From Tanypteryx hageni (lineage: Eukaryota > Arthropoda > Insecta > Odonata > Petaluridae): a DNA stretch of 64,000 bases. Below the pieces are notes generated by a model. The model made no database searches and had not been told where the DNA came from. It was given only the letters and a program-made list of their open reading frames with translations. Made by a program: the position numbers and the translations under genes. The stretch lies in NCBI GenBank assembly GCA_028673005.1, contig CM054113.1:40552117-40616116 (forward strand). The letters run 5' to 3'. This document shows positions 40,436 through 55,318 of the stretch, in pieces. The stretch's first letter is position 1. Each line of letters begins with the position of its first letter.

Positions 40436-40586
40436 ACGAATGAAATGAAACCCATTAATTTAAAATTACACTTCAATTTATATCCGCGACCCATTTTCGC
40501 ATCATCAGTCTACTTACCGTTACGTGAAACCGGTCGCGATTATAAATCGAAGTGTAATTTTAAGTAATGGGTTTCATTTCATTCGT
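40436..40586. mobile_element. Palindromic MITE-like element, unit B
   Basis: Counterpart of 14189-14339. Confidence 0.6.
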
Positions 40587-43073
40587 GTAATGTCGTTCTA
40601 CGAAGTGAAAACCTTCTTTGATTAATAATATTTACAAGATAGTGTCCGAGTCCAGTGCGATTAATGTAATTGCAGTACCTAACGGATGTAGTATTTATGC
40701 AATTGTTTTTATAAAAAAAAACAAGATTCAAGGAAGTTTTTTTCAACGATCTTTTTTGCTTATTATTATTATTATTCATTTTTCAATCGTTTTCAAACAT
40801 TTAGGGTTGATAGGTAGCGTGTCTGTCCCTCAATGCCGAGTCGGTGCATGGAAACCGTCCTCTCGCTTTTTCATCATTTTTTGCCGTTGCATAGTTCCGT
40901 GTCCGAGCTGCCGATAAACGCACGATAAAATATTAATATAATAAATCTCGGGATCAAATCTCCCGAGAGAAGTCATTGGTTTCGACATGACCATTTCGTG
41001 TGCGCCTTTTAATGTTCCCCGTTTCGTCTCCGTTTCTCTATCATAACGTAATCTTCCATCACCCTGTAACTTTCCATCGCTGAAGCAAAGGCTCTTCTTC
41101 TCTCTAGCTCTATTTCATCATAAGATGGAAGTTTTGTTCACGACGATTCATGGGCGGTAAGCAGGAGTGGCACTATATGGGGAGGGGTGGTAAATAGGGG
41201 TCTGACTATATATTTTAATGGATGCGACGTTGAGTTGTTGAATACAAACTTCTAATTTAAATCATGCACGGTAATTACTTGAAAAAATACTTGAATTGGA
41301 ACGAAATACCAATAACCTAAAAAAGCATGAAGAATTTCGTGGTATTTATGTTGTATTAAATGTGATGATATTGTATTTTTTGTGAAAAACTCATTTCTAT
41401 TGGGCTGGTTTCTAAAGGAAACAGCCTAATGAAATGGTCCTATCTGTGTGTGTCCCCTATTAACAACTTTTGCATCAATGGGCAGATTTTCATGAAACTT
41501 GTTGGTATGAGGCTTGTGCAAAGATTGAAGTATCAAATCCACCCTACAGGGATGTTTTCTTTAATACTTTAAAATATCTTAAAATTCTGATATCGGAGTG
41601 AGGTTTGTCCTGTTCTAAGGGGAAAAGAATTTAAATTCCAAATATTAACTCCGAATTTTGATAATTTATCCTAATGTATTGAATTATTACTAAAACAGAG
41701 TTTTTACGTTGTAAGTCGCATTTTATCGGTTTGTTGCCATGGAGACGATTATTTCCTAACTCGGCTTGAGCATAGATGAGTGAACAAATCTGTTATTTTC
41801 TATTTCACTTGACTACCCTTCAGCAATGAACAGATGATTCACACATATCAGTGTATAAACAGTAACATTTCTCAAATGAAATATATGGAAAATACGAGAG
41901 AAAGAAAATTTGACATTGCTATTAATATTTTAAACCTGATAATGCTCTATTAATTTGATTTCCAGAGAATTCCTTGGAATCACTAACACTTTTCTTGTCA
42001 ATATAAGTAATAAAATCGGAACGTCAGCTATGGGAAACCAGCCTGCATTAGTCCTGGTTTGGACTTCTTGTTCTAATTGCAATAAAGTATAAATATCTGA
42101 AATTCTCTGATCAAAGTTGGCGCTGATAATAAAAACTCGGGGTAATTTGGCATTATTAAAAATCATGTGTTGAAATATCATCAAATAGGCATATAAATGT
42201 ATTTTTGATATATATTTTTGAATATTACTATTGTAATTAAAACAACAAATACATTAATAAAATATATATTAATAATGAGTGGAGACTATGGCAAAGATAA
42301 AGAAAGGAAACAACTCCTATACCGTTGTTCAATAAAATATTTTGATAGATAAAATGTAAAACTTAACATCTGAATGATTAATAGCTGGCTGAAATAAAAT
42401 CTGCTACTAAATTGAGTAATCTTTATGAACAAAGCGGTTTAAGCAAATTCTCACTCTTCCTTCTTCTCCACCCTTGTCTCATTGCAGTGTTGAAGCATTC
42501 GAAACACCCTGAATGTCAAAGTCCCTCGCAATTCGGTATAAAAATGAAATACATACATACATCAGGAAAAATATGACGCAAAAGTATTTTATGAAGAAAA
42601 AAATTGCATTTTACCAAATTTGTTCCCAATACTAATTAGAAGTTCGGATAATGATAACTGTAGATGTTAAAAGAACTTACCACTTTAGACTTATCTTTCT
42701 GGAATTTATTTCAGGTACACGGTAATAAAGGATGAATTGTGTCTTGTTTACACGAAATGGTAAAAGAGGGTGGTATCAGAGGACTCTGGCGAGGAAATGG
42801 AGTAAATGTTATTAAGATTGTTCCAGAAACTGCAATAAAGTTCATGGCTTATGAGCAAACAAAAACGTTGATCCATCAAAACAGCGGTGAGGATTTGAGC
42901 ATCAACGAGCGTTTCGTAGCTGGGTCAATTGCTGGTGGAGTGAGCCAGACCATTATATATCCACTTGAGGTGAGAAGAAGTATCCTCATTGTTGTTTCAT
43001 TAAAATCTTTGCTTAAACATCTTAAGTTGGATTTCTAAGTGCATTCATTAATTGTGCTAATTTTTTTGTCTAG

Positions 43074-43361
<288 letters not shown>

Positions 43362-44600
43362 TAATGAGCTTAGTTAACAGTTAAAAGTTGATTAATTACT
43401 TCATATTCAATGTATAAATTGCTTCTTTTAATCATGCAGTATTATTATGATCTCTTGATAAATAAACTGCAACTTCATATTTATAAAAATGCCAAATGCT
43501 TTAATAACTGTATCAAATTATAAAAACTTTCTCATTCCTACATTAACTTTTAAAATGTGCTTGGACAGATTGCATTAGTTACTTAAATTTAGAAACTAAA
43601 AATAGTAAATTAGTCTTAATTTATATTAAGTTTTCCCATCTTGTATTTCAGACCTTGAAGAATTATTATATCCGGCAAAATGGTTCAGAAAATCCAGGGA
43701 TTTTGCTTCCCTTATGCTGTGGGACGATTAGTAGCACATGTGGGCTGATAGTATCGTATCCGCTTGCTCTGGTGAGAACAAGGCTCCAAGCTCAAGGTGA
43801 GTGATGGAGAACATTCATGAAATCATGAAAGACCACATTTACAAAATTTTGAATGAAGTTATCACGACTGAAGTAGCTTCCTTGAATGTTAATTTGTCCA
43901 GTATTTTTTTGTCGCCAAGGGAATTAACCCTTTCCGGTCAGATATCGACATCCCTGATTTTTTCCCTTTGGCCATTGGTATACCTATGATCGGCCCATTT
44001 TTTCACATAAGTTAAACTGTATGTGCCAATAAAATTTATAAAAAGTACACGTAATTATTTTATTGCTTCTATGTCAGCAATACCATCAATCTTGTATGAG
44101 ATATTTTTTAAATCACTCAGACCAGAAAGGGTTAATATATTACCAAGTCAATAATCTTGCAAAAAATATGTCATAATAATTCATGAGTTCAAATTAATTC
44201 TCTGTGATCTTTTGTTTGGTCACATAATATGCTTTCCGCTTCTTCTCTTTTCCAACGTTATGATGTTGACTTTCTTTTGTATTTTCAGATATACTGAGAA
44301 GCCCAGAGCATGCCCAAACCATGACGAGATTAATACGTGAGATAATAGCAAGGGAGGGATTCTTTGGTCTCTATCGAGGAATCAGGCCCAGCTTCATGAA
44401 AGTGGTCCCTGCAGTTGGCATCAGCTATGTGGTTTATGAAATGTGTCGACAGGCCTTAGGAGGGAATTCGACTTGATTAGGATGTTTTATTTATTTAAAG
44501 AAATTGTGTTTAAATTCATAAGTATTCTATTTGACTTGAAAGGCTTTCGCAGCGTTGCTGAATGCTGGTGGAGGGTTACGGGTTTCGCTGCGTTGGCGGC

Positions 44601-45184
44601 CCCTTCATCCGGCGGAACTTAAAACCGAAAGAGAAACCTTCGGTGGAACGACCAAAGCCCACAGCCTACGCAAAAATTCCCTTCATCGCCGGGACATCAG
44701 AACGCATAGCCAGGGTTCTACGAAAAGAAAATATCGTCGTCCGTTTTAACACGCTAAGAAAAATAAAAGAAGAACTTCCGTCTGCGAAAGATGCACTCGA
44801 CCCGCTAATATCTGAAGGAGTCTACAGGATTCCAAGCAGCTGCGGACACGTATACGTCGGACAAACAGGACGATCCATTCGCTGCCGCTTAGCCGAACAT
44901 AAACGGGCCATGATGAATAAGAAATGGAGGGAGTCGGCCATAGCGGAACACTTCACCTCCGGCCCGGGACATAAAATCACGCTCGAGGAAACGCAATTGC
45001 TCGCGAAAGAAGATCGATATTTTCCGAGGTGAATTCGCGAAGCTATTGAAATCGAAAAACATCCATTCAATTTCAACCGGGACGACGGTTTGCACATCAG
45101 CCCAACATGGAAGCGACTCTTCCAACGGAAACGTGAAAGGGAAGAAAAATACGTTGGAGCAACCGCCAAAGAGAAAGGGATAGC
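44601..45184 (+). pseudogene. Truncated PLE GIY-YIG copy, unit B
   Basis: Keeps CAA at 44994-44996 where unit A has TAA, so the frame reads on to TGA after YFPR (45032). Confidence 0.85.
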
Positions 45185-45272
45185 AACTCGAACGAGCCAA
45201 TCAGCGATGGACAACGGTTAAACTAGGAAGACCGAGCGGATATAAAAGCTGATCCCTACCATCGGATCTCAT

Positions 45273-47645
45273 CGATCGGCTCATCGAAAACATTGATCGA
45301 TCGATCAATCGATCATTCGCCGGCTTATGGTCAGCGACTCAACAATAACGAACTCCTCTAGCTATTCCGTTGCTCTGGCTGGTGTTTGGAAAATCCCCCT
45401 GGGGAGGAAGTACTGTAATCCGCTGTGGCCCAGACCTACCAGGGCCTTCTAAGCGTGACCAGGATCTACTCAGGGGTAAACCGCACGCCTTGCTGCGAGC
45501 GGAGCACCTGGGGGAACCTTGCACGGTCACACTTTCTCTCTTGCAGCGGGGGGTGGCTAACATAGGTCCACCTTCTCACCCGCACATCGTGTTCTTTTGA
45601 CTATTCGGACAGGTGGCAGTTGGTAGGCTAGAGGGGAAGGGCTTCAGCCCCCTCAACTTTAAACCCGCTCTGCGAAATATCGCTGCTCAGATCACCGCCG
45701 GCAAAAAAGGTACAACATAGGACGATTCCTCCTAGGACGAACGTCGATACATCATTACCCAGTAATATCAAACACATCCTCTTCGGAAAAGATTTTAAGA
45801 TTGACGCCGGTCCAAACGACCGGAAAATTGACTCCCAATATCTGACTTCGAAAGACCGGCTAGTAATTCTTGACAGCACACCAAGCCAAGGGAAACCAAC
45901 TGACGAAGGCCTTTTCAAGGGCCAAAACAACAACGATAACTCCCAACTAGCCCCTATCCAAGAGGATGCTGATACACGAGCTAGAAAGTCCATTGGCACG
46001 GGCACCTTTCAACAGCCAAAGAAGAAGCGGAAGACAAAATTTAAGCCATACTTCACCGCTGCCGAGACTATTGCCGTCCAACACTAAACGGTAGAAACCA
46101 ACAACCGCTACGACCCGCTCCTCAGAGACGCTAATACAGACGTCACTCCGGGGCCTGCTTCTAGCTCCCCTCCCGCCGAGCCATCCCAGACAAGTCTACC
46201 TAAGCCGCCAGCAATTCTATTATATGAATTGGCAGACTTCCGACAATTTATAACAGCCGTCATGAGTGTCATAAAGGACCACTCTTTCCAAGTGACATCA
46301 CGTAGGCAATATAACAGGCTACAGCTAACCAATATAGAAGACCACAAAAGTGTGCAGACTATGTTAAGAGAAGAACAAGCACAGTTCTCCACCTGGGGAA
46401 CCAAAGAGGAAAAAACCCTTAGCTTTACCATAAGAGGGCTTTATACAATAATGGAAGAATCTTATCTCAAGGAAATTCTGGAGGACATGAAGGTTCCAGT
46501 CTTACGCACTCGTCAGATTCGCCGAGCTTACAAATCACCCCTAGGGACATTCGTAGTATCAACCCTCGCCACAGCCCAAGGATGGGACCCAAAAGATTTC
46601 CTCCGATGGACTTCCATCGGGAATTCTTGAGTCCACATTCTACGATACCGACATGAAGAACCACAGATGTGCTTCCAATGCAATCGTTTCGGACATTCAT
46701 CAACGTTCTGCCCAGCGGCACCTCGATGCTATAACTGTGGCGGCCTCCACCTGAAGAAAACCTGCCCGAAGAAAAAGGAGGATGGTCCTGCCACATGCTG
46801 TAACTGTGGAGGCCCACATCCCGCCTTCTATAAGACCTGCCCGGTATACCAACGAGAGGCAAGGAAATGGTTTGGATAGCTGGAAACCTCTCAGCCCCAG
46901 CAGGCACCCCCTGCCTATGTACCGGAACCAGCTCCAAGAGGCAACGCCTGGGGCAGCAAAAGAAAGAACGCAGCACATCCACACCAAAATTCGGACTTCC
47001 CACCACTCCTGCATCCCGCAGCCACAAACGGCGAGACGATACAGGAACCCAACGTCACCCTTCGCCACAGACAGATACCACCTCAACCTGAACCAACTAC
47101 AGATAATCCATCTTTCCTCCCGTCAACGGATTCGGCCCTAACCTCCCTCCTTACATCAGTCCTGCAGAAACAAATCGCGGCCCTTGGACAAGTGCTTGCC
47201 CAACTGTCCGGCCAAATACTGACTATGCATGGATAAGAACACCCAGCTCTCCGGAATAGTCCTTATCACCTGGAACTGCAACGGTGGTATAAGAACAAAA
47301 ACACCTGAACTGCTAGCTTTCCTCCAGGGAAATAACGTCGCAGTAGCTCTTATACACGAAACACACCTTAAGCCATCTTGGAAATGGGCGTCACCCGGAT
47401 TCAAGGTATTTCGAACAGACAGGGAGGGCAGACTAGGAGGAGGAACAGCCATCCTTGTTAGAGAGGACATTTCAGCATATGAAGTAACGATTCCTCAGAA
47501 AAGACATCGGAAGCTACAGCCGCCATTCTTCATACAGCGAGTGGACCTGTCCAATTAGCATCCTGCTACCTCCCAGCCCAACCACTGAAAGCTTAACCGC
47601 ACAGTAGTGGAAAGCTCTCACTGAGGCAAATTCATACAGCTGACG
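45273..47645 (+). mobile_element. Nested Jockey-like LINE, unit B
   Basis: Flanked by GGATCTCAT (45264-45272, 47646-47654). ORF1 lies in 45633-47236 with the same three stops as unit A; the ORF2 stub is 47229-47596. Confidence 0.8.
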
Positions 47646-47651
47646 GGATCT

Positions 47652-47710
47652 CATTTCATCTCCTGAAGATGCAGACTGCAATGTATGCGAAACGTCGAGA
47701 GCCAGAAATG
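47652..47710 (+). ncRNA. Hammerhead-like motif, core intact, unit B
   Basis: Identical core and stems to 21405-21463. Confidence 0.6.
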
Positions 47711-48105
47711 CCGCCAACGCAGCGAAACCCAAAAACCTCCACCAGCATTCAGCAACGCTGCGAAAGCCTTCAACTCAAATTGATATCCCTCTACGGGGAG
47801 AACATCCAGAGGAATTGAAGGAGATTCGAGCGTCTCCACAAACAGAAGTGCAAGCTTTTGTCATCACTCGCCTTTTTCAACAAGCCAAGCACTCCTGCGT
47901 AAACGCATACGCTCCACGAGTTACGCGCTTCTCCAATGCGCTCATAATCTCTATCATCACCACCTAGAGCTCGCCTCCGTTATGTCTCACGAAGACTGAG
48001 AACAAAGCGACCATATCACCACCACCTCAACCAAAACCCAGTGGTCTTTCAAGGATAAGCAGGTTAAGAAATTTTAAAATCTCCATAAGAATCAACATCC
48101 AGATC

Positions 48106-49845
48106 GGACGCCGAGCCACGACTAGATGATTTACAACCTAACGGACATCAATTTCTCCGATGCAGCAAAATCAGTCTTAGCGAAAGGTCTGAACATCGCT
48201 ATTGCTCCCAACAAAATACCTAATGAAGAAATTGTCTGGGAGTGGAAGCGGCCATCCGAAATCTGAATTCTGAATTCTGAATCTGAGGTGGCGCGTATTA
48301 TTCGTAAAGCAAGACCACCATCCTCCAACATCTCAACAGCCGAAAGACAGGCCATCAAAGTTTTGAAAAACAACAAAAGCATCTTGATTTTACAGGCAGA
48401 TAAGCGAAACGCCACATTAATCATCTCCTCGGAGGATTACGACGAGAAGATCCGCAATCTGCTGGACGATCCAACTTACTCCACACTCAAAGGCGACCCG
48501 ACGATGAAAACCGAAACGAAAAACATAGAGCTGATTAAGAAACCCTCTATACATATATAAACCAAAGTAACCTACCGTCGTCATCATCCAGGCCTACACG
48601 ACTATATGGGTTACCAAAAATACTCAAGAACGACGTTCCTCTGAGACACATCGTCCGCGCCATCGGCTCCCCAACATATCGGGCTGTCAAAATACTTCGC
48701 ACGCAGCTTACAGACGTACGTAGGCGGAACGGAATCGCACGTGAAGAATTCAGCACATTTTATAGAAAGGCAAAACGACAAGAAAGTATCGGAGAACGAT
48801 ATTCTAGTAAGCTTTGACGTGATCTCACTCTTCACTAAGGTTCCCATAAAGGACGCCGAGCCATGAAAAGACGATTTACATCCTAACGGACGTCAATTTC
48901 TCCGATGCAGCAAAATCAGTCTTAGCGAAAGGTCTGAACTTCGCTATCGCTCCCAACAAAATACCTAAGGAAGAAATTGTCGTGGGAGTGGAAGCGGCCA
49001 TCCGAAATCTGAAATCGAACCAAGCAGAAGAAATGCGCCAAGAGGTGGCGCATATTATTCGTAAAGCAAGACCGCCAAACTCCAACATCTCAACAGCCGA
49101 AAGTCAGGCCATCACAGATTTGAAAAACAAGAAAAGTATCGTGATTTTATCGTCTGATAAGGGAAACGCCACCGTAATCATCTCCAAGGAGGACTACGAC
49201 GAGAAGATCCGCAATCTGCTGGACAATCCAACTTACTCCACACTAAAAGGCGACCCGACGATGAAAACCGAAAGGAAAATCCGAGAGTTGATTTAGAAAT
49301 CCTCAATACCTATTTAAGACCAACGGAATTTACTGCCGTCATCATCCAGGCCTCCACAACTGTTTGGGTTACCAAAAATACACAAGAACGACGTTCCTCT
49401 GAGACCCATCGTCAGCGCCATCGGCTCCCCAACACATCGGCTGTCAAAATACTTCGCACGCAGCTTACAGACGTACGTAGGCGGAACGGAATCGCACGTG
49501 AAGAATTCAGCACATTTCATAGAAAGGCTAAACGACATGAAAGTTTCGGAGAACGATATTCTTGTAAGCTTTGACGTGACCTCACTCTTCACTAAGGTTC
49601 CTATAAAGGACTCCATCGAAATCTTTTAGGAGCTTATACATCATGGACTGCCGGTAGACTATCCGTAGTTAACAGAATTCTGCCTCACCAACAACTACTT
49701 CCTGTGGAACGGACAATTTTACGACCAGAAGGAGGGAGCAGATATGGGCTGTCCTCTCTCCCCCGTCATAGCCAATCTATATATGGAACATTTCGAGTCT
49801 AAGGCGCTGGTCCTCAACCTTCATGCTGGCTGCGTTACGTGGATG
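48106..49845 (+). pseudogene. PLE RT region with internal duplication, unit B
   Basis: First segment 48106-48850, second 48851-49845. Has CAA at 49714-49716 (WNGQFYDQ) where unit A has TAA. Confidence 0.85.
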
Positions 49846-51514
49846 CAGGGGTATGAAACTCTTATGGGAGAATAGATTCCCAGCTTTTACACGTAGTTCA
49901 CCATGCTAAGGTGTCCGCGATAGGCGCTGCAGTCGCAGTCGGCTCTCTCTCTCTCTCTCATTTTCTACCTCTATTTCTCTCTCTCTCTCTACTGCATCAC
50001 CACAGCGCCACACGTTCCTTGTGTCTCGTAACGGAACAGTGGCCATTTTTCTTGAAAAATGTTGGCCATTGCTTATTGAGAGGTTGTCAGTTACTCAGAT
50101 TTTGTCAAGTAGATATATAGTAGATATGCATTCATCACTGTTTAAGAAAACGTGACGGAATGATTTTGTTCTGATGTCCAATCAACAGGTAAATCTTAAA
50201 AATATCATATATTTTTGAAAAAAAGATTAACGAAATAGTTCTACGAATAGTTATGTGAATTCGTTTTGTGAGAATGCTTTTATATTTTCTTAACAGATAC
50301 CTCCAATGGATATATCTTCTAGGAAGGAAGGAAAGAAATTTCTCTCTTTTGTTGGTGTACGAGAAGCATTTTGAGAGGAAATATTTCTCATTTTCAGGTG
50401 TTAAGCCTCGCTTACTTCACCTAGCCTTGTCGTCCATTGCCCTGGCCGTGAATATGGTTCGTGTCAGTTCACAAAATAAGCAGTAATTTTAGATTGAGTA
50501 ACTGAAATTTCTGCATAAAACTTCTCGCGGTTATCAGTAGATTATAGTGAGTTTTATAAGTTAAACTGCAACAGAGACGCCAGAGGATAGAATTGTGCTT
50601 GTAATAGAATGAAATAAGTGTACCATAGCGATGTCTCATTGTTTTAATTTGAAATATTTTGAATTTACAGAAATTGTTAACTTGAATATTTCTTGTTTCT
50701 CATTATGCATTTGTTTATAATCCTAGACATAATTCTTCTTTGTTTCAAAACATTTAGAAATATGTATATATTTTTCGATCGAGAAATTGAAATCTCTATA
50801 TCAAAAGTTTTCCTTATTATATGATGAATACATATAGATCTTAAATGGTCTAACTGTAACTGCTGTGAACACGTAAACGTCAGCAAATACAACTGTGCTT
50901 GGAATAAATTATAGATAAAGTGCACATTTTCTAGTGCAATGTGATGTGTTTAATTTTACAAATGGTAATGTGATCATCATAGAAACATTGTTTATGGGCC
51001 GTAAGCGCATTTGCCTTATTTTACATTTATTGCAACATTTGAAGCATGCCCATTGCCTCCTGCATCAATTTCATTAGGTTTAGCATGTTTAATGATTGAC
51101 ATTCTTAGAAATTCATTTTCGCTCTTTTTACAGGTGCAACAGAAAGAGAATGTGTTCCAGGGCCGAAGAAATCACTTTACAAATAGATTTTTGCTTGATC
51201 CACAAATTCATTCATGACGTGAAAGTTTGACGTTTTTCGTCGTCCACGTGAATTTCCTTTAAATACGTTTCATGCATAAAAGGAATTAACGTTATAAAAT
51301 TCTGTTACAATAATTCATTTTTATATCTTGATTGTATAATATTTATGTAAAAATACCTCACTGTTATGTAATTTGATAATGACTTTGTACTCTCGTAATG
51401 TGTGATATATGGTAATAAGTTTGATTTCTTATATGCAATTTTTTCATTTAAGTCCATTTAATCTGTTAAATTTCTGTTAAGTTTCCGGTCTTTCCGTAGG
51501 GGTACTAGTCTTTG
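49846..51514. mobile_element. hAT-like insertion in YVDD box, unit B
   Basis: Right duplication CGTGAATG is at 51515-51522. Four bases longer than in A through CT-repeat length. Confidence 0.55.
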
Positions 51515-51522
51515 CGTGAATG

Positions 51523-52456
51523 ACACATTCGTCATTTGGCCCCATGGGACAAATAAACTTCATGAGTTCCACCGTCAACTCAACCAAGTCCACCCGGCCA
51601 TCCAGTTCACCATGGAAGTCGAAGAGAACGGCACCCTACCATTTCTCGACGTCATGGTGAAGAAGAGACCTGACGGAAGCCTTGGACACAGCGTATTTCG
51701 GAAAAAACGCATACTGACCGTTATCTGCATGCTGCCTCTCATCACCATCCTCAGCAGAAGGCATCAAAAATCAAGACCCTGATGCACCGAAAAAAGACGG
51801 TCTCCGATCCCGAGTCGCTAAAAGACGAAGAAGAGCATATAAGAAGGGCACTTATGAATAATGGCTACAGTCACCCCTTCATCCGGCGGAACATAAAACC
51901 GAAGCAAAAACCTTCGGTGGAACGACCAAAGCCCACAGCCTACGCAAAAATTCCCTTCATCGCCGGGACATCAGAACGCATAGACAAGGTTCTACAAAAA
52001 GAAAATATCGTCGTCCGTTCAAACACGCTAAGAAAAATAAAAGAAGAACTTCCGTCTGCGAAAGATGCACTCGGCCCGCTAACATCTGAAGGAGTCAACA
52101 GGATTCCATGCAGCTGCGGACACGTATATGTAGGACAAACGGGACGATCCATTCGCTGGCGCTTAGGCGAACATAATCGGGCCATGATGAACAAGAATTG
52201 GACGGAGTCGGCCATAGCGGAGCACTTCACCTGCGGCCCGGTACATAAAAACAGGCTCGGGGAAACGAAATTGCTCGCGAAAGAAGATCGATATTTTCCG
52301 AGGTTAATTCGCGAAGCTATGAAAATCGAAAAACATCCAGTCAATTTCAACCGGGACGACGGTTTGCACATTAGCGCAACATGGAAGCGACTCTTCCAAC
52401 GGAAACGTGAAAGGGAAGAAAATACGTTGGAGCAACCACCAAAGAGAAAAGGATAG
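51523..52456 (+). pseudogene. PLE RT thumb plus GIY-YIG endonuclease, unit B
   Basis: Same frameshift as unit A, then a clean 224-residue frame (51782-52456) with GVN in place of GVY. Confidence 0.88.
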
Positions 52457-52540
52457 CAACTCGAATGATCCAATCAGCGATGGACAACGGTTAAACTAGG
52501 AAGGCCGAGTGGATATAAAAGCAGATCCCTACAATCTGAT

Positions 52541-52601
52541 CTCACTTCGTCTCCTCAAGATGCAGACTGCAATGTCTGCGAAACGTCTAGAGCCAGAAAT
52601 G
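52541..52601 (+). ncRNA. Hammerhead-like motif with changed core, unit B
   Basis: Same CTCAAGA core as 26290-26350. Confidence 0.5.
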
Positions 52602-52652
52602 CCGCCAACGCAGCGAAACCCGAAAACCTCTACCAGCATTCATAAGTATTCT

Positions 52653-54427
52653 GTTGGTAAACAGAAAGAAAATAATAAATGTATAATTTCTTCATACAAG
52701 AAAAAGGCTTTAGCCTGTTAATTATGACTGAAGCAATTTCGAGTGTTTTAGCAATTTTGGTCATCTTTGCTGACAACATAATTATTTTGTGTGGATGTGA
52801 TTTTGATAGGCTCTTTAGTGAAAAACATCGTCTTTATTTCAAAATCTTCTGTATAATACCTGTCTATTTAATTTTTATATACTATATAGATTTTTTTGTA
52901 TTATCTAAGAGCTCAGGCTGATTTTTTACAGTTTGAAAGTATTACGCACATTATCTGATGGCTGAATCTTGAATGTTGTGCCAAGCAATAGTCGACATTG
53001 TTATAACTATCTAATAAAAAACATTCACCTTCTACATGCATCTACTTATGAGTAGGTTGTGTTGAAAAGATTTCAGCATATTCTGATGCATTAACTAGTG
53101 CATTTATTTATTTTTATTAAATTAATATCTCCGCATATATAAATTATCCCTTCATGAATAACCAAAAGTGGGTAAATGATACCAGCAAAGTGGTTAGTGA
53201 ACTCCCAAAAGCTGTGATGTCAAGCAACAGTTACATTTATTTGAGCCTTCTGGCAGTATAGGATGGTCGAGGGTATTTAATAACACACATAATTTTCATT
53301 ATTGTGAAATTCTAAAAAAAGAACAGATAGAACACTTAGCATTGATTGTTGTGTGTTCCTTGACTAAGTGTAATTTTAGTTAAGAATTATAATGTACTCC
53401 ACTATATTCCATATACTGTCAATGCTTAAGCATCTAAATATCTTTTGTGTATTTCACAAAATTAAATTTTAACCTTAATAAAACAGAAACGTCAACCCGA
53501 AGAAGGATTTTCACATAGATTAAACAAGTTACAAGCTGTTATACACAAAAGATAAAATCTTGTTTAATGGCATGTCTTAATTGTACAATATTATACATCA
53601 ATGCCTTTTAAGGTTGCATTTAAATCTACTTTCAAGTCATTCCAACAAGCTCTTTTACAATAAGCATTACATTGTTAATTGCCTGCATATAACTGTTGTG
53701 AATTAATGACCAATGTACCATCAATATTTTTATCTTGTAACTTCTGGCTGAAACTGAGTACCCAATACAGTTTCCAGTGTTTACAATATTACACTAATAA
53801 ATTTGTGTTTTAATTTTGAGACTTTGTATTTGTTCAAATGTGGTGTTAAATTTCCTACCTTGTTATCCTCTCTTTGACAACGACAAAATGTTGCCCCTTG
53901 AAATGCTCAAGCCCTTCTACCACATCAAGGTACAAAGGACAACCAAGTAACATCAGGTGGTGATAATTTTCATGTGTAGAATATGGGTTGTGTAGTATTT
54001 GTTTTAATAATTGAGAATCGTGAAAAAAAAATAATGTCGTGTTGAAGCGGAAATTTTAAAGTTATTTTGAACTTGGTTCACATACCCAAATAAAAATCTC
54101 CATCAATATGTTGATGCGGCCGTTATAATTATTTAAAATTTAAACAAATAGATAAATATTATTTCACTACTAGATAGGGTACAACTTTAAAATTTGGCAA
54201 AAATGTGTGGTTTTAGTATCCTACTGTGAAAAAAGTATAATATTCTTGAAATTGCAAAATTTAGGGATTGGTTTACTACATTATAGTTACACAAGGAAAG
54301 AATGAAAATCGGTTAAGAGGTGAAATCTTTAGAATTAAAAATATATTTCCAATGACGAAATGTGTCTCTAAAAAATGAATGTTTTTTCAAGGTGAGTATG
54401 CAAGCACCTTTTACTATTTTACTCGGG
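52653..54427 (+). other. Displaced carrier 3' flank running into unit C
   Basis: AATAAA at 52674-52679 and 53013-53018. No gene seen. Confidence 0.55.
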
Positions 54428-54492
54428 CGACTTTAACATTGGGAGCCAGACACGCTGACCACCCCTCAGCCGAGGACGGCTGAAGTGGGGCC
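54428..54492 (-). repeat. SINE fragment, unit C
   Basis: Counterpart of 966-1030. Confidence 0.6.
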
Positions 54493-55127
54493 GTTAAGAA
54501 TGACAAATCAAACGAAAAGACAGATGGGAAAGAGGTATGGTGGAGAGAGGAGGAGGAAAATAGGAAATATCTCGCCATAAAGTCACCAAAAGGAATTCTT
54601 TCAATGGTGTTTTCGGAATGGATTGGAGAATTCTTTTAAATACAAACTCGCTAGTGAGGAAAAAATGAATAAATTTTGATTGTTCCAGAAAAAAATCTAT
54701 TGCCTTTGGCATAAAAAGTCGTTAACATATGGTAAAATGTACTGTTTTGAGCGTTTTCCAAGAGATGTTTCGTGAAGTAGCAAATGGGTGACAGAAATTC
54801 AAAATATAATTCGTGTTCACTTATCCTCTTCTCAAAACTTGGTTGCTGTTTGCGGTACCACCAATGTCACCCAAGTTCTGGTACTTTCCAATACTGGACA
54901 ACTTTTTTAAGTAGTCTTTAGCCTTTAGAAATATCTTGAAAAGTCAAATTAATGACACCAACTTTTATATGCACTAAAAATTAAGCAATAAATATTAAAT
55001 TAACATGATTGAGTGGTACGGAGTGTAAAAATGGTTTTGGGTGAATAGAAATTGTTAGACAAAGAAATAAATTTCGCTATAAAATACTTAACCGCACATA
55101 ATTATTTTCAATATATAGTACATTTGG

Positions 55128-55318
55128 TTCTTTTCTGTCTCTATCTCTCTCCCCCTCTACCCCGCTCTCTCCCCTTCTCCCTCTTCCTCTCCCTCCACTC
55201 TCCCACCCTCTCCACCCACTCCCCTCCCTCTCCCCTTAACCCCCCCTTACCATCCCCCCTTCCCATCCCACTCCCTTTCCAACGCCCTCCCCTCCCCCTC
55301 TCACGCTCTCTCTCCTCA
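55128..55318 (+). repeat. Polypyrimidine tract, unit C
   Basis: Shares the CCCCTTACC variant with unit B. Confidence 0.85.

Larger units (their letters stand above)
44529..52637 (+). mobile_element. Composite PLE with nested insertions, unit B
   Basis: Same insertion, same target duplication (44514-44528 and 52638-52652) and same nested elements as unit A, so all insertions predate the tandem duplication. The block is four bases longer because of a CT microsatellite. Confidence 0.85.
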
